This document shows positions 13,208 through 20,259 of a DNA stretch of 22,427 nt, in pieces. The position numbers were made by a program, and so were the translations under genes. The stretch comes from a virus, in IMG/VR virus record IMGVR_UViG_3300035691_000166, positions 1 through 22,427 of that record; one strand, given 5' to 3'. The notes under the pieces are model-generated. The model was given only the letters and a program-made list of their open reading frames with translations, searched no databases and was not told the origin of the DNA. Positions within the stretch are counted from its first letter, which is position 1, and each line of letters opens with the position of its first letter.

Positions 13208-14535
13208 TTGATCACCTCCGAGATCATCTCTCGTTTCAGATTCAACGCGTCGTCGTTGTGTGCGTCGACCGACCCGGCAAGGGTCAAGACACGCACGAGC
13301 ACACTCTCGTTCTGCCCGATGCGGTGGATCCGCGCGGCAGCCTGCTCGACCTCGCCGGGCACGTAACTGCGCTCGATGAACACCGCGTCGTGTGCGGCGT
13401 GGAGCGTGATTCCCACACCGCCGGCGACGATGTTGCAGATCGCGACGCGACACTCGGGCGCCGTCTGGAAGGCCTCAACCGCGCGCGTGCGCGCCGCCGG
13501 TGGCGTGTCCCCGGTGATGCGAACGTGCCCGATGCGAGTCTCGGTCAGCCGGTCGCTCAGTTCACCGATCACGCTCGTGTGGTGCGCGAACACGACCAGC
13601 TTTTTCTGGGGTTCCTCGAGCAGCTCGTCGATCAGCAGGTCCGCCGCCGCGCCGACCTTGGCCTCGCCGCACAGCCTCCGCCAGGTCGACCACTCCGAGT
13701 CCTTGCGCATCGCGTCCAGCCGGTCACCGAGGCTCTTCAGGTGCGCGAAGCGGGCCTCGAACTTCCGCAGCTCGGGTCCGAGGCTGCCAGTCAGTTCGAT
13801 GCGGCCCCAGCGCACGGGCGGCAGCTGCAGGTGGTCGGCCTTCTTCCTGCGCAGCATGAAGCCGCGCAGCCGCTGCTGCAGGTCTTCGGTGTTCCTGGCA
13901 CCGGTGATCTTGACACCGTCGCCGTAGGGCACCTGCGCGAGCGTGCAGAAGCGGGAACGGAACGCGTGCCACGCCATCGGCTTCCCGCCGATCTCCGGCA
14001 GACGCTGCGGCGCGATCCCCGCGAGGTATGCCCAGAGTTCTGTCGGGTTGTTCGGCATCGGGGTGCCGGTGAGCAACCAGCATCTGCTCGCGCTGCGCAC
14101 GATCGCAGGGACGGTCGGGTGCACCGACAACCCGAACAGACGCCTCGTGCGCGCGGCCGTGCGGTTGCGGAAGTTGTGCGCCTCGTCGACCACGACGAGG
14201 TCCCACTTCTGCGAGCACAGCTTGCCGTGCAGCTGCGAGCGTAGCAGGTCGTGCGTCGTGATCACGACGTCCACGTCGGCCCAGATGTCGCCGGTGCCTT
14301 TCGTGATCACCTGCACACGACGGCTGGGGCTCCAGGTCGCGATCTCACGCTTCCAGTTGTAGACGACCACCGCTGGAGCGAGCACCAGCACACGCTGCAA
14401 AGCCAGCATGTCCATCGCGGTGATCGCGGTGGCGGTCTTGCCGAGGCCCTGTTCGTCTGCCAGCAGCCCGTGCGTCGTCGCCGCGAGCCAGAAGGCACCG
14501 ATCTCCTGGTGCCGGAACAGGACGTTGGAGGACAT
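13204..14535 (-). CDS. SNF2-family DNA helicase/translocase
   Basis: A 443-aa superfamily 2 ATPase starting at ATG 14535 (MSSNVLFRHQEIGAFWLA). All signature motifs are visible: Q-motif-like RHQEIGAFWLA, Walker A DEQGLGKT (27-34), Ia LAPAVVVYNWKRE, DEAH (117-120), motif III LLTGTPMPNN (154-163), IV VVFAHHTSV, V GGVGITLHAA and VI QAAARIHRIGQ with R402 and R405. The compact length and GIGQ-type motif VI resemble the SMARCAL1-like helicases frequent in phage replication clusters. It would translocate on duplex DNA and remodel forks or protein-DNA complexes. It is the first gene of the leftward operon. There is no ribosome site, and the candidate promoter leaves only a very short leader. Confidence 0.93.
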   Translation of the reverse strand: MSSNVLFRHQEIGAFWLAATTHGLLADEQGLGKTATAITAMDMLALQRVLVLAPAVVVYNWKREIATWSPSRRVQVITKGTGDIWADVDVVITTHDLLRSQLHGKLCSQKWDLVVVDEAHNFRNRTAARTRRLFGLSVHPTVPAIVRSASRCWLLTGTPMPNNPTELWAYLAGIAPQRLPEIGGKPMAWHAFRSRFCTLAQVPYGDGVKITGARNTEDLQQRLRGFMLRRKKADHLQLPPVRWGRIELTGSLGPELRKFEARFAHLKSLGDRLDAMRKDSEWSTWRRLCGEAKVGAAADLLIDELLEEPQKKLVVFAHHTSVIGELSDRLTETRIGHVRITGDTPPAARTRAVEAFQTAPECRVAICNIVAGGVGITLHAAHDAVFIERSYVPGEVEQAAARIHRIGQNESVLVRVLTLAGSVDAHNDDALNLKREMISEVIK

Positions 14536-14545
14536 GGAAGTTTGT

Positions 14546-14574
14546 AGCGTATCGTCGACAGAACTCGCACGCAA
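14546..14574 (-). promoter_or_regulatory. Candidate main leftward promoter
   Basis: On the minus strand there is TTGCGT (14574-14569), a 17-nt spacer and TACGCT (14551-14546), followed by 10 nt to the helicase ATG. Transcription would start only a few bases before the ATG, so the mRNA would be leaderless or nearly so. The spacer contains TGTCGAC (14554-14560), related to the palindromes at 11440 and 12060. Confidence 0.5.
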
Positions 14575-14578
14575 GCCG

Positions 14579-14608
14579 TAGACGAGCGAACTGGTCCCCT
14601 GCTAAAAC
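14579..14608 (+). promoter_or_regulatory. Possible rightward promoter for the primase-helicase gene
   Basis: TAGACG (14579-14584), an 18-nt spacer and TAAAAC (14603-14608) each match the consensus at four of six positions. They lie 55 nt before the ATG at 14664. This is a weak match placed where a divergent promoter is expected. Confidence 0.3.
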
Positions 14609-14663
14609 ACCGGGCCCCGTCCCACCGCGCGTGCGAAGCGCGACAAGAGCGAGGCCCCGTGCC

Positions 14664-16883
14664 ATGTCCGATGCGGAAGCTAGCGTTCCCGTTTACTTCT
14701 CGCAACTCCAATCGATCCCGCGCTGGTGCAAGTGGCGGTTGATGCCCACAGCCAGCGGCAGGTTCACGAAGGTGCCCGATCAGAGCACCGCGCGGATCGA
14801 CGAATGCCGGCCCTGGACGCGGCCGAAACCGCGGTTGCAGGAAGGCGAGTTCGAGGTGAAGCTGATGCACGGCAGCTCGCTCGGAGACGAGCCGCGCACG
14901 TCCGAGCGTGGTGTTGGTCTGGTGCTCACCGGCGAGGTGCTGCTGCCTGACGGCCGGCGCCTGCTCGCGATCGACCTGGACGCGTGCATCACCGAGCACG
15001 GCGAGATCACCGCGGAGGCCTCGCAGTGGTTGGACCAGCTGGACTCCGCCACCGAGGTCTCGCCCAGCGGCTACGGACTGCGGATCTACGTCGCGGTGAT
15101 GGAGCAGCTGCCGCAGAACCACCTGCGCACGAAGGTCTGTCGAAAGGAAGCTGCGCCGGCCGGCGTCGACAAGACCCCGGAGTGCCAGCTGTTCGGCACC
15201 GGGCCTGCCGGCTACGTGACGGTCACCGGCAACCACCTGCAGGGCACGCCGCAGGAGATCCGCACGGTGCAGGTAGCAGACCTCGAGCGGCTGTTCGGTC
15301 TGCACCCGGCCGCCAGCGCGACCAACGCGGTGGTGCCGACCGGCTGGGGCGCGGAGCCCGCGGCCGGCGAGCTCGAGGCCGCGGTGCTGGACTGGAAGCA
15401 CGGCCGCCGGCTCTGCGCTGCCGAGTGGGAAGGCCTCGACTACGACAGCGCCTCGGAAGCCTACTTCGCGCTCGTCACCGTGGCGCTGCGCGCCGCGCGC
15501 GGGCATGGCGAGGCGGTGGTCGACTTCCTGCTGGGCACCGCCTGGGGCGCCGGCCTGGTCCCCGAGTCGCGCGACCCAGGGAAATACTCACGCGAGTCCT
15601 GGGTGCGCCGCGAGGTCGCGCGCGCCGCGGCCAAGAGCACCGCCGCCGACGATCCAGCTGCTGTGTTCGAACCGGTAGCGGATCCACCGGCGAAGCCTGC
15701 GGACGGGCTCCACAGCGGCAACGGGCACACGGCGCCGCAGGAAAACGCCGGCGGGCCTCCTCGACCCGCCGGCCCCCAACTGGATAGCTCAGCACCGCCG
15801 TCTGAGGGGGCATCGGCACCGAGCCGCTCGCGCCTGCAGCCTACAGATCCGCCGCCGCGCCGCAACCCCTTGCAGATCGTGACCGTGGCGGAGCTGTTCG
15901 CCCGCGAGCGACCGGGCGACCTGTGGTTCCGGATGATGCCCAGGGGCAGCCTGTCGATCTGGTTCGGCATCCCGAAGTGCGGCAAGTCCTACCTAGCCCT
16001 CGCGCTAGGCATGGCGGTCGCCGAGGGTAAGCCGTTCCTGGGTCGCCCCACGGTGAAGGGCCGGGTGCTCTACGTCGCCGGCGAGGGCGTGCAGGGGGTG
16101 GCCGACAAGGTCGCTGCGGGCATCTCGCCCGAGCGGGCCAAGGACGCAGCAGACCCATTTCACAACCAGTTCTTCGTGCTCCCCAGTATGCCCCGGCTCA
16201 CGGACCCGAAGACCCTGGCGGCCGTGCTGGCGGCGGTCGAGAGCCTTGGCGGCGTCGACCTGGTGATCGTCGACACCGTGGCCCGGGCCATCGGGGTCTG
16301 CGGGCTCGACGAGAACAGTGCGGAGGACACCGGGGCCTTCGTGGCGGCTCTCGACGTGCTGCGGATGCACACCGGCGCGGCGGCGCTCGGCGTGCACCAC
16401 GAGAACAAGCAGGGCGGCGATCGCGGCTCGAGCGCCCTGCGCGGCGCGGCGGACGTCTTCGTGCGCGTCGAGCGGGTGCGACGGCGGTGCTCGTCACTGA
16501 CCGTGCAGGACATGCGGGACGGGGAGCCGCCGGAGCCGATCGAGGTCACGTTCGAGTCCAAGGTGATCGGATACGACCAGGACGCCACCGGCACGAAGCA
16601 GCCGATCGAGCGGTGGCGGGTCAAGGAGCAGCCCGACGCGATCGAGAACGTGTTCGAGCTTGGTTCGACCGAGCGGGCTGTGCTCGCGGTGCTCCGCGAC
16701 TTCGGGATCGGGATGACCCTAGCTGCGATCGCGCGCGAGTCCGGGATTCCGAGGGAGACAGTGAGGCGAACCTTACCCAAACTCCTGGTGCTCGGGCACA
16801 TCGAAGAATCGATCCAGAAGGACCACAAGATCTACCGAATCGCAATGTCCCCGGATTCCACGCAAGATGATGCGCAAGCCTAG
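14664..16883 (+). CDS. Primase-polymerase / RepA-like AAA helicase fusion
   Basis: A 739-aa protein starting at ATG 14664 with GAGG about 9 nt upstream. Residues 1-215 match the primase-polymerase-like domain found in phage and plasmid primases: WCKWRLMP, then LLAIDLDAC with D104 and D106, then TEVSPSGYGLRIYV at 130-143. An Arg stands where many archaeo-eukaryotic primases have His. A Pro-rich, probably disordered linker (about 330-400) leads to a RecA/RepA-type ATPase: Walker A GIPKCGKS (435-442), LYVAGEG, Walker B LVIVDT (D537), and HHENKQGGDRGSSALRGAAD (578-597). The C-terminus (670-725) is a winged-helix-like unit (LAAIARESGIPRETVRRTLP). It probably opens the origin, unwinds and primes DNA. 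The repeat array directly downstream is its likely target. Confidence 0.88.
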   Translation: MSDAEASVPVYFSQLQSIPRWCKWRLMPTASGRFTKVPDQSTARIDECRPWTRPKPRLQEGEFEVKLMHGSSLGDEPRTSERGVGLVLTGEVLLPDGRRLLAIDLDACITEHGEITAEASQWLDQLDSATEVSPSGYGLRIYVAVMEQLPQNHLRTKVCRKEAAPAGVDKTPECQLFGTGPAGYVTVTGNHLQGTPQEIRTVQVADLERLFGLHPAASATNAVVPTGWGAEPAAGELEAAVLDWKHGRRLCAAEWEGLDYDSASEAYFALVTVALRAARGHGEAVVDFLLGTAWGAGLVPESRDPGKYSRESWVRREVARAAAKSTAADDPAAVFEPVADPPAKPADGLHSGNGHTAPQENAGGPPRPAGPQLDSSAPPSEGASAPSRSRLQPTDPPPRRNPLQIVTVAELFARERPGDLWFRMMPRGSLSIWFGIPKCGKSYLALALGMAVAEGKPFLGRPTVKGRVLYVAGEGVQGVADKVAAGISPERAKDAADPFHNQFFVLPSMPRLTDPKTLAAVLAAVESLGGVDLVIVDTVARAIGVCGLDENSAEDTGAFVAALDVLRMHTGAAALGVHHENKQGGDRGSSALRGAADVFVRVERVRRRCSSLTVQDMRDGEPPEPIEVTFESKVIGYDQDATGTKQPIERWRVKEQPDAIENVFELGSTERAVLAVLRDFGIGMTLAAIARESGIPRETVRRTLPKLLVLGHIEESIQKDHKIYRIAMSPDSTQDDAQA
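15747..15811 (+). repeat. Strong inverted repeats in the linker of the primase-helicase gene
   Basis: GCCGGCGGG (15747-15755) pairs with CCCGCCGGC (15765-15773), a 9-bp perfect stem with a 9-nt loop. Immediately after, GCCCC (15772-15776) pairs with GGGGC (15807-15811) around CTCAG/CTGAG (15788-15792 with 15802-15806). Both fall in the region coding for the low-complexity linker between the two domains. Confidence 0.55.
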
Positions 16884-16893
16884 TTTATACGAC

Positions 16894-16916
16894 CTGCCCA
16901 CCGTGGGCAGCTTTTT
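16894..16916 (+). terminator. Intrinsic terminator after the primase-helicase gene
   Basis: CTGCCCA/TGGGCAG forms a 7-bp stem with a CCG loop, followed one base later by TTTTT. It lies 10 nt after the primase-helicase stop codon. The stem also carries two copies of the TGGGCA/TGCCCA repeat, so the element may double as a protein-binding site. Confidence 0.65.
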
Positions 16917-17120
16917 ACCCACCGTGGGCAACAAAATGGGCAACAGTTACGACGACGTGGGCGGACGTGGGCAGCGAGTGGGCAACTCTCGGAAAACAAC
17001 TAACTCTAGGTGATAACATGCGTTACGTTCGCGCTGCCCAAAGCTGCCCAAAGCTGCCCAAAGCCATAAGCAAAAGCTGCCCACAAGAAGTCCCCCCCTT
17101 AGAGGGGGACTTCGTGGGCA
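16895..17120. repeat. TGGGCA/TGCCCA iteron-like array with AT-rich core (candidate replication origin)
   Basis: Eleven exact copies of the 6-mer and one variant lie in 226 bp. TGGGCA starts at 16904, 16925, 16937, 16968, 16979 and 17115, with TGGGCG at 16958. TGCCCA starts at 16895, 17035, 17045, 17055 and 17078. Left of the AT-rich stretch (16985-17030) nearly all copies point one way; to the right nearly all point the other way. Start-to-start spacings of 21, 12, 21, 10 and 11, and 10, 10 and 23, are close to multiples of one helical turn. Three of the right-hand copies form a 10-bp tandem repeat (GCTGCCCAAA). Iterons beside an AT-rich segment and next to the helicase-primase gene are typical of replication origins, as in the lambda O gene. 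Confidence 0.65.
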
Positions 17121-17557
17121 ATGCTCGGGCGGAACCGACTCGAAAACACCCCTCGGTGACCGGTGCCCGACCCGCCGGAAAAACGCCCGGTGTCCGATCC
17201 ACCGGGAAGGCCCGGCCGACAGCCCGGTCGCTCGAGCACTGCCGGCAGCTCGGGTGGACCGCGGACGTCGTGGAGCGGTGGCTGGCAGGGGCTGGGGTTC
17301 GCAAGGATCTCTTTGGCTGCATCGATGCGGTCGCGCTCGACACCCAGCCGGGGTTGCTCGGGATCCAGGCTTGTGCGGCATCCTCGGCCTCTACACGGGT
17401 CGCCAAGGCTCTGGCCGAGCCGAGGCTCGGAACCTGGCTACGTGCGGGGAACCGCTTCGAGGTCTGGTCGTGGGGCAAGCGCGGGCCGCGCGGCAAGCGC
17501 AAGCTCTGGGTGCTCACGCGGCGGGCGGTGACATTGGCTGAGTGGTTGCTGGCCTGA
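17018..17557 (+). CDS. PD-(D/E)XK nuclease-like protein
   Basis: A 179-aa protein starting at ATG 17018, which has AGGTGAT upstream at good spacing. The first 60 residues are low complexity and partly encoded by the repeat array (AQSCPKLPKAISKSCP). Later GTG starts are possible, for example near 17114. The folded part (residues 70-178) reads SLEHCRQLGWTADVVERW, then VRKDLFGCIDAVAL with D97 and D103, then LLGIQACA with Q117, then WLRAGNRFEVWSWGKRG. The order E/D, DxxxxxD, xIQ and a Trp-rich end fits a group of small phage PD-(D/E)XK-fold proteins that I recall as VRR-NUC or resolvase-like. The usual catalytic Lys after IQ is not obvious, so activity is uncertain. It lies between the origin-like array and a small unknown gene. 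Confidence 0.7.
   Translation: MRYVRAAQSCPKLPKAISKSCPQEVPPLEGDFVGNARAEPTRKHPSVTGARPAGKTPGVRSTGKARPTARSLEHCRQLGWTADVVERWLAGAGVRKDLFGCIDAVALDTQPGLLGIQACAASSASTRVAKALAEPRLGTWLRAGNRFEVWSWGKRGPRGKRKLWVLTRRAVTLAEWLLA
17078..17120. repeat. Long inverted repeat (17 bp) built on the iteron motif
   Basis: GAAGTCCCCC (17087-17096) pairs perfectly with GGGGGACTTC (17104-17113) around a 7-nt loop. An outer TGCCCAC (17078-17084) pairs with GTGGGCA (17114-17120), leaving only a 2-nt bulge. No T-run follows, so it is not a simple terminator. It closes the right side of the repeat array. Confidence 0.75.
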
Positions 17558-17567
17558 TGGGTTGGGT

Positions 17568-17807
17568 ATGATACGACCGGAGATCGATAGCTTGCCGCTC
17601 AAGAAGCGGATCCTCTACCACTACGGGCCCGGCTGTCGCGACTACGACACGCTGATGCAGCGATGCTTCCCGATCGAGGTCTGGCCTAGGGCGTGGCGCG
17701 TCGCCACCCAGGGCGGTCCGCCGGGCTGCGCCATCGCCTTCGGCAAAGCTCTTCGCGAGCTGGGGATCTACCGTGACGAGAACAGGCGGTTGTGGATGGC
17801 GGATTGA
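17568..17807 (+). CDS. Small hypothetical phage protein
   Basis: A 79-aa protein beginning MIRPEIDSLPLKKRILYHYG. A TTG two codons earlier is an alternative start. It starts 10 nt after the nuclease-like gene. The pattern KKRILYHYGPGCRDYDTLMQ, followed by FPIEVWPRAWRVATQGGPPG and FGKALRELG, suggests a compact alpha-helical fold with a conserved Gly-Pro-rich turn. I believe related short proteins occur in other phages but know no function. Confidence 0.7.
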   Translation: MIRPEIDSLPLKKRILYHYGPGCRDYDTLMQRCFPIEVWPRAWRVATQGGPPGCAIAFGKALRELGIYRDENRRLWMAD

Positions 17808-17810
17808 CCG

Positions 17811-17873
17811 GTGTGCAAATCTTGCCCACTTGACTCTGCCGCCCCGCCTGTGTGCAGTTCTTGCTCATGTTGA
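17811..17873 (+). repeat. Imperfect direct repeat spanning the start of the large virion-type gene
   Basis: The unit GTGTGCAAATCTTGCCCAC-TTGA (17811-17833) recurs as GTGTGCAGTTCTTGCTCATG-TTGA (17850-17873), offset 39 bp. Eighteen or more positions agree. The second copy contains the ATG of the next gene, whose usual ribosome site is absent. Confidence 0.5.
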
Positions 17874-19918
17874 AGATCGGCTGCACGCTGGCGAACTGTT
17901 CCCCGAGACGCCGCACCGGATGGACCGAGCAGGTCGCGTTCCCGCGACCAGCTGGTGGCGCCGGCGTGCCGGACCTGTTGCAGTTCGTCGCCGACGACGG
18001 ACGCGAGTTCACAGGTGTTCGCGGCGAGGACGTGGGCGAGCACTCAGTGACGTTCCGCTTCCGATGCACGCTCGAAGCGAACGAGGTCGTCAGCGGTGTC
18101 GTGATCGACGCGCCCGACTCGGTGAAGCTCGAGCCGTTCGTGCTGCACCCGTGGGTCAGCGACGACCTGCAATCGATCGTGCCGATCGCTGGCCTGCTGA
18201 AACCCGACGGCACAGTCGCCGAGCTGCTGCAGCCGCTCGAACTCTCGCTCGTGAGCTTCTCGCCGGTGCACCAGCGGTGGTATGCGCGCATGGCGAGCAG
18301 CGAGCTTGGCCTCGTGCAGGAGCTCTGGGCTGACCTCTGTCACATGGACCCGGTCGTGAAACTCACCGGTGCGGTGACGTGGAGCGATCGACGCGACACC
18401 GCGCGGCTGAAGACGTTCTTCGGGATCCTCGGTTTGCACAGCGGCGAGCAGCTCGCGCTCGACTTCACCGATCGCCACGGTTGGATTCGCTCTGAGCACC
18501 AGGGTCAGAAGCTCGTGCTGTTCGGCAGCAACCAGACGTTCATCGACGGCGCGTCGATTCCGTTCAGCGGCAGTGTGCTCTGCTTCCGCGGCCCGAACAA
18601 CGTTGGCCCATGGACACCGACGCCGCAGGACTGGGAGGACGTGAACAACCTCGAGGCCGCGAAGGGCGGCCCGATGCTCGGCATCGCGCACAACTGGCAC
18701 GGCAGCTTCCTCGGTGCGAAGGGCACGCCGGTGCGAGGCAGCTACCCGGTCGACCAGTTCGAGTGGGAACGCTTCCAGCAGATGCTGCAGCAGCGCGCCA
18801 CGCTGCTCACGCCGCGGCCGATCGGCTGCGCTCCGGCTCCAGGACAGACCGGTGACCAGGAAGACTTCGGAGCGAGTAAGGGCACACGCGCTGTCACGTT
18901 CCTCGATCCGCGCTGGATCTACGAGGCTCGCTACAGCGTGCAGGCCGAGTGCTTCCGCGGCTATCGCCACTTCGAGAAGGACGGCACTGCGCTCGACCCG
19001 AGCAAGCATCCGAACTGGGAGACGTGGGGCGGCAAGACCGGGTTCTGGTTCCAGGGCGTCAGCGACGACGCGACGCTCGGCAAGCAGGGCGGCTACTGGC
19101 CCGAGCCTCCGGGCGGCTGGACCGGCTACGACGACGAGCACAGGTCGCAGAACAACCTCGCGGCCTACCTCGCGCTCACGGGGGATCCGTTGCTGATCAC
19201 GCAGTGGTGCCACCTCACGACGACCGATGTGATGTCGGTCACGCACAAGCGACCGACGACGGCTGCGCAGCGAGCCGAAGGTCGCCTCATCGAGACCTGG
19301 GCGAACATGGCTCTCGTGCTGCCGGGCGAGGCTCGGCGGCGCGCGCTTGAGCTTGTCGGCCGACGCGTGCTGCTCGCTGCGCAGAAGCTGCAGGCGATCA
19401 CCGGCCCGATGGTCCTGATGGAGTCGCACGGGCCCGACGGTCGCAAGCCCCTCTACAACGCCGCCGGCCAGCTGGTCGAGACCGCGACGATCTGGGAGCT
19501 CGGGCTGCACCTCGTCGGCCTCGCATGCGCAGTGCGCAGTGGCACCTGCCTCTATCTCGCGCTGGCGCAGGATGTGCTCGTGCAGCTGTCGCGCACGATG
19601 GCCCGCTACGGCTGCTTCCTCGGCGCCAACGGCTGGAAGATCGTGCAGGACGTCGAGTGGCGCGGTGGCGGTGACGTCGATGTCACGCTGGCGCGCGAGA
19701 CCGAGCCCGGCAAGTGGTCGCTCGCGATCTTCGACGGCAATGACGGCGACGTTCGCAGCTGGACGCGCAACGGCATGCTCGTCGCTCGAGCCACGCTGCG
19801 CGACGTCGACCCGTCGCTCGCTGCGAAGCTGAACACCTGCCTCGTGGTGATGGGAGTCAACCTGCAGAGCCCGAAGTCCCAGCGCGATGCTGAGTGGTGG
19901 GCTGTGCTCAATCCGTAG
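17867..19918 (+). CDS. Large putative virion/tail-associated protein, possible alpha/alpha-toroid enzyme fold
   Basis: About 683 aa from ATG 17867 (MLKIGCTLANCSP); GTG at 17852 is an alternative. No ribosome site is clear. The first third is beta-rich (VSGVVIDAPDSVKLEPFVLH), typical of a structural domain. The remainder contains repeated helix pairs: WTGYDDEHRSQNNLAAYLAL followed by TGDPLL, then AEGRLIETWANMALVLPGEA and AAQKLQAITG. DEH-rich helix pairs with TGDP turns recall the alpha/alpha-toroid of polysaccharide lyases and six-hairpin glycosidases. This is a fold-level impression; catalytic residues cannot be assigned. Its position before a spike-base-like gene and the small-terminase-like gene suggests a virion component that may act on the cell surface. 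A non-enzymatic structural protein is the alternative. Confidence 0.7.
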   Translation: MLKIGCTLANCSPRRRTGWTEQVAFPRPAGGAGVPDLLQFVADDGREFTGVRGEDVGEHSVTFRFRCTLEANEVVSGVVIDAPDSVKLEPFVLHPWVSDDLQSIVPIAGLLKPDGTVAELLQPLELSLVSFSPVHQRWYARMASSELGLVQELWADLCHMDPVVKLTGAVTWSDRRDTARLKTFFGILGLHSGEQLALDFTDRHGWIRSEHQGQKLVLFGSNQTFIDGASIPFSGSVLCFRGPNNVGPWTPTPQDWEDVNNLEAAKGGPMLGIAHNWHGSFLGAKGTPVRGSYPVDQFEWERFQQMLQQRATLLTPRPIGCAPAPGQTGDQEDFGASKGTRAVTFLDPRWIYEARYSVQAECFRGYRHFEKDGTALDPSKHPNWETWGGKTGFWFQGVSDDATLGKQGGYWPEPPGGWTGYDDEHRSQNNLAAYLALTGDPLLITQWCHLTTTDVMSVTHKRPTTAAQRAEGRLIETWANMALVLPGEARRRALELVGRRVLLAAQKLQAITGPMVLMESHGPDGRKPLYNAAGQLVETATIWELGLHLVGLACAVRSGTCLYLALAQDVLVQLSRTMARYGCFLGANGWKIVQDVEWRGGGDVDVTLARETEPGKWSLAIFDGNDGDVRSWTRNGMLVARATLRDVDPSLAAKLNTCLVVMGVNLQSPKSQRDAEWWAVLNP

Positions 19919-19927
19919 GAGTTCCTG

Positions 19928-20164
19928 ATGGCTCTTGGAACCAGTTCGATCGTTCCCACCTACCGCAGCGCCCGTGCGGTGACCGCGAGCGCGAACCCGT
20001 TGCCCGATGGTCCGTGCCTCGCGATCCTGATCACGACGACGACCACGGCCACCGTGACCATCGACGGGGTCAGCGTCACGCTCACATCGGCGCCGGCGAA
20101 CACCATCTATCCGCTCGCGTGCACGCACGTCACCGCGGGCACCGGTGTCTTCGCGCTCTACTGA
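19928..20164 (+). CDS. Small spike-base-like virion protein
   Basis: A 78-aa protein beginning MALGTSSIVPTYRSARAVTA, with GGAG 8 nt upstream. The pattern VPTYRSARAVTASANPLPDG, then a Thr-rich strand TVTIDGVSVTLTSAPANTIY, then THVTAGTGVFALY, resembles a small beta-structured family that includes the spike base proteins of gene transfer agents (Rcc01079-type) and other phage heads. Shared features are the opening AVTPS-like stretch, the Val-Thr strands and the final GT...ALY. The match is from memory and short, so the assignment is tentative. It is coupled by TGATG to a tiny membrane protein. Confidence 0.65.
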   Translation: MALGTSSIVPTYRSARAVTASANPLPDGPCLAILITTTTTATVTIDGVSVTLTSAPANTIYPLACTHVTAGTGVFALY

Positions 20165-20259
20165 TGACTCCGACCTGCTGGACCATCGTGTTCTGCACGT
20201 TCGGCGTCGTCGCGTTGGCTGACGCGCTAATCGCTCGTCGCAAACGGAGCCGGCGGTGA
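20164..20259 (+). CDS. 31-aa putative small membrane protein
   Basis: The ATG at 20164 shares a base with the preceding stop (TGATG), and its own TGA overlaps the following GTG as GTGA, so the frame is locked between two genes. The product has one hydrophobic segment (WTIVFCTFGVVALADALIA) and a strongly basic tail (RRKRSRR), matching a single-pass inner-membrane protein by the positive-inside rule. Holin or spanin-type roles are possible but speculative. Support comes from the double overlap and the membrane-like composition. Confidence 0.6.
   Translation: MTPTCWTIVFCTFGVVALADALIARRKRSRR

Noticed and set aside
15771-15811. A tRNA-like string (TGGATAGCTCAG) beside paired arms
   Set aside because: There is no anticodon stem-loop or TPsiC arm of the right size and the bases lie in frame within the primase-helicase gene.
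16895-17120. CRISPR-type array
   Set aside because: Repeat units are only 6-10 bp with 10-23 bp periods and occur in both orientations, unlike CRISPR repeats and spacers.
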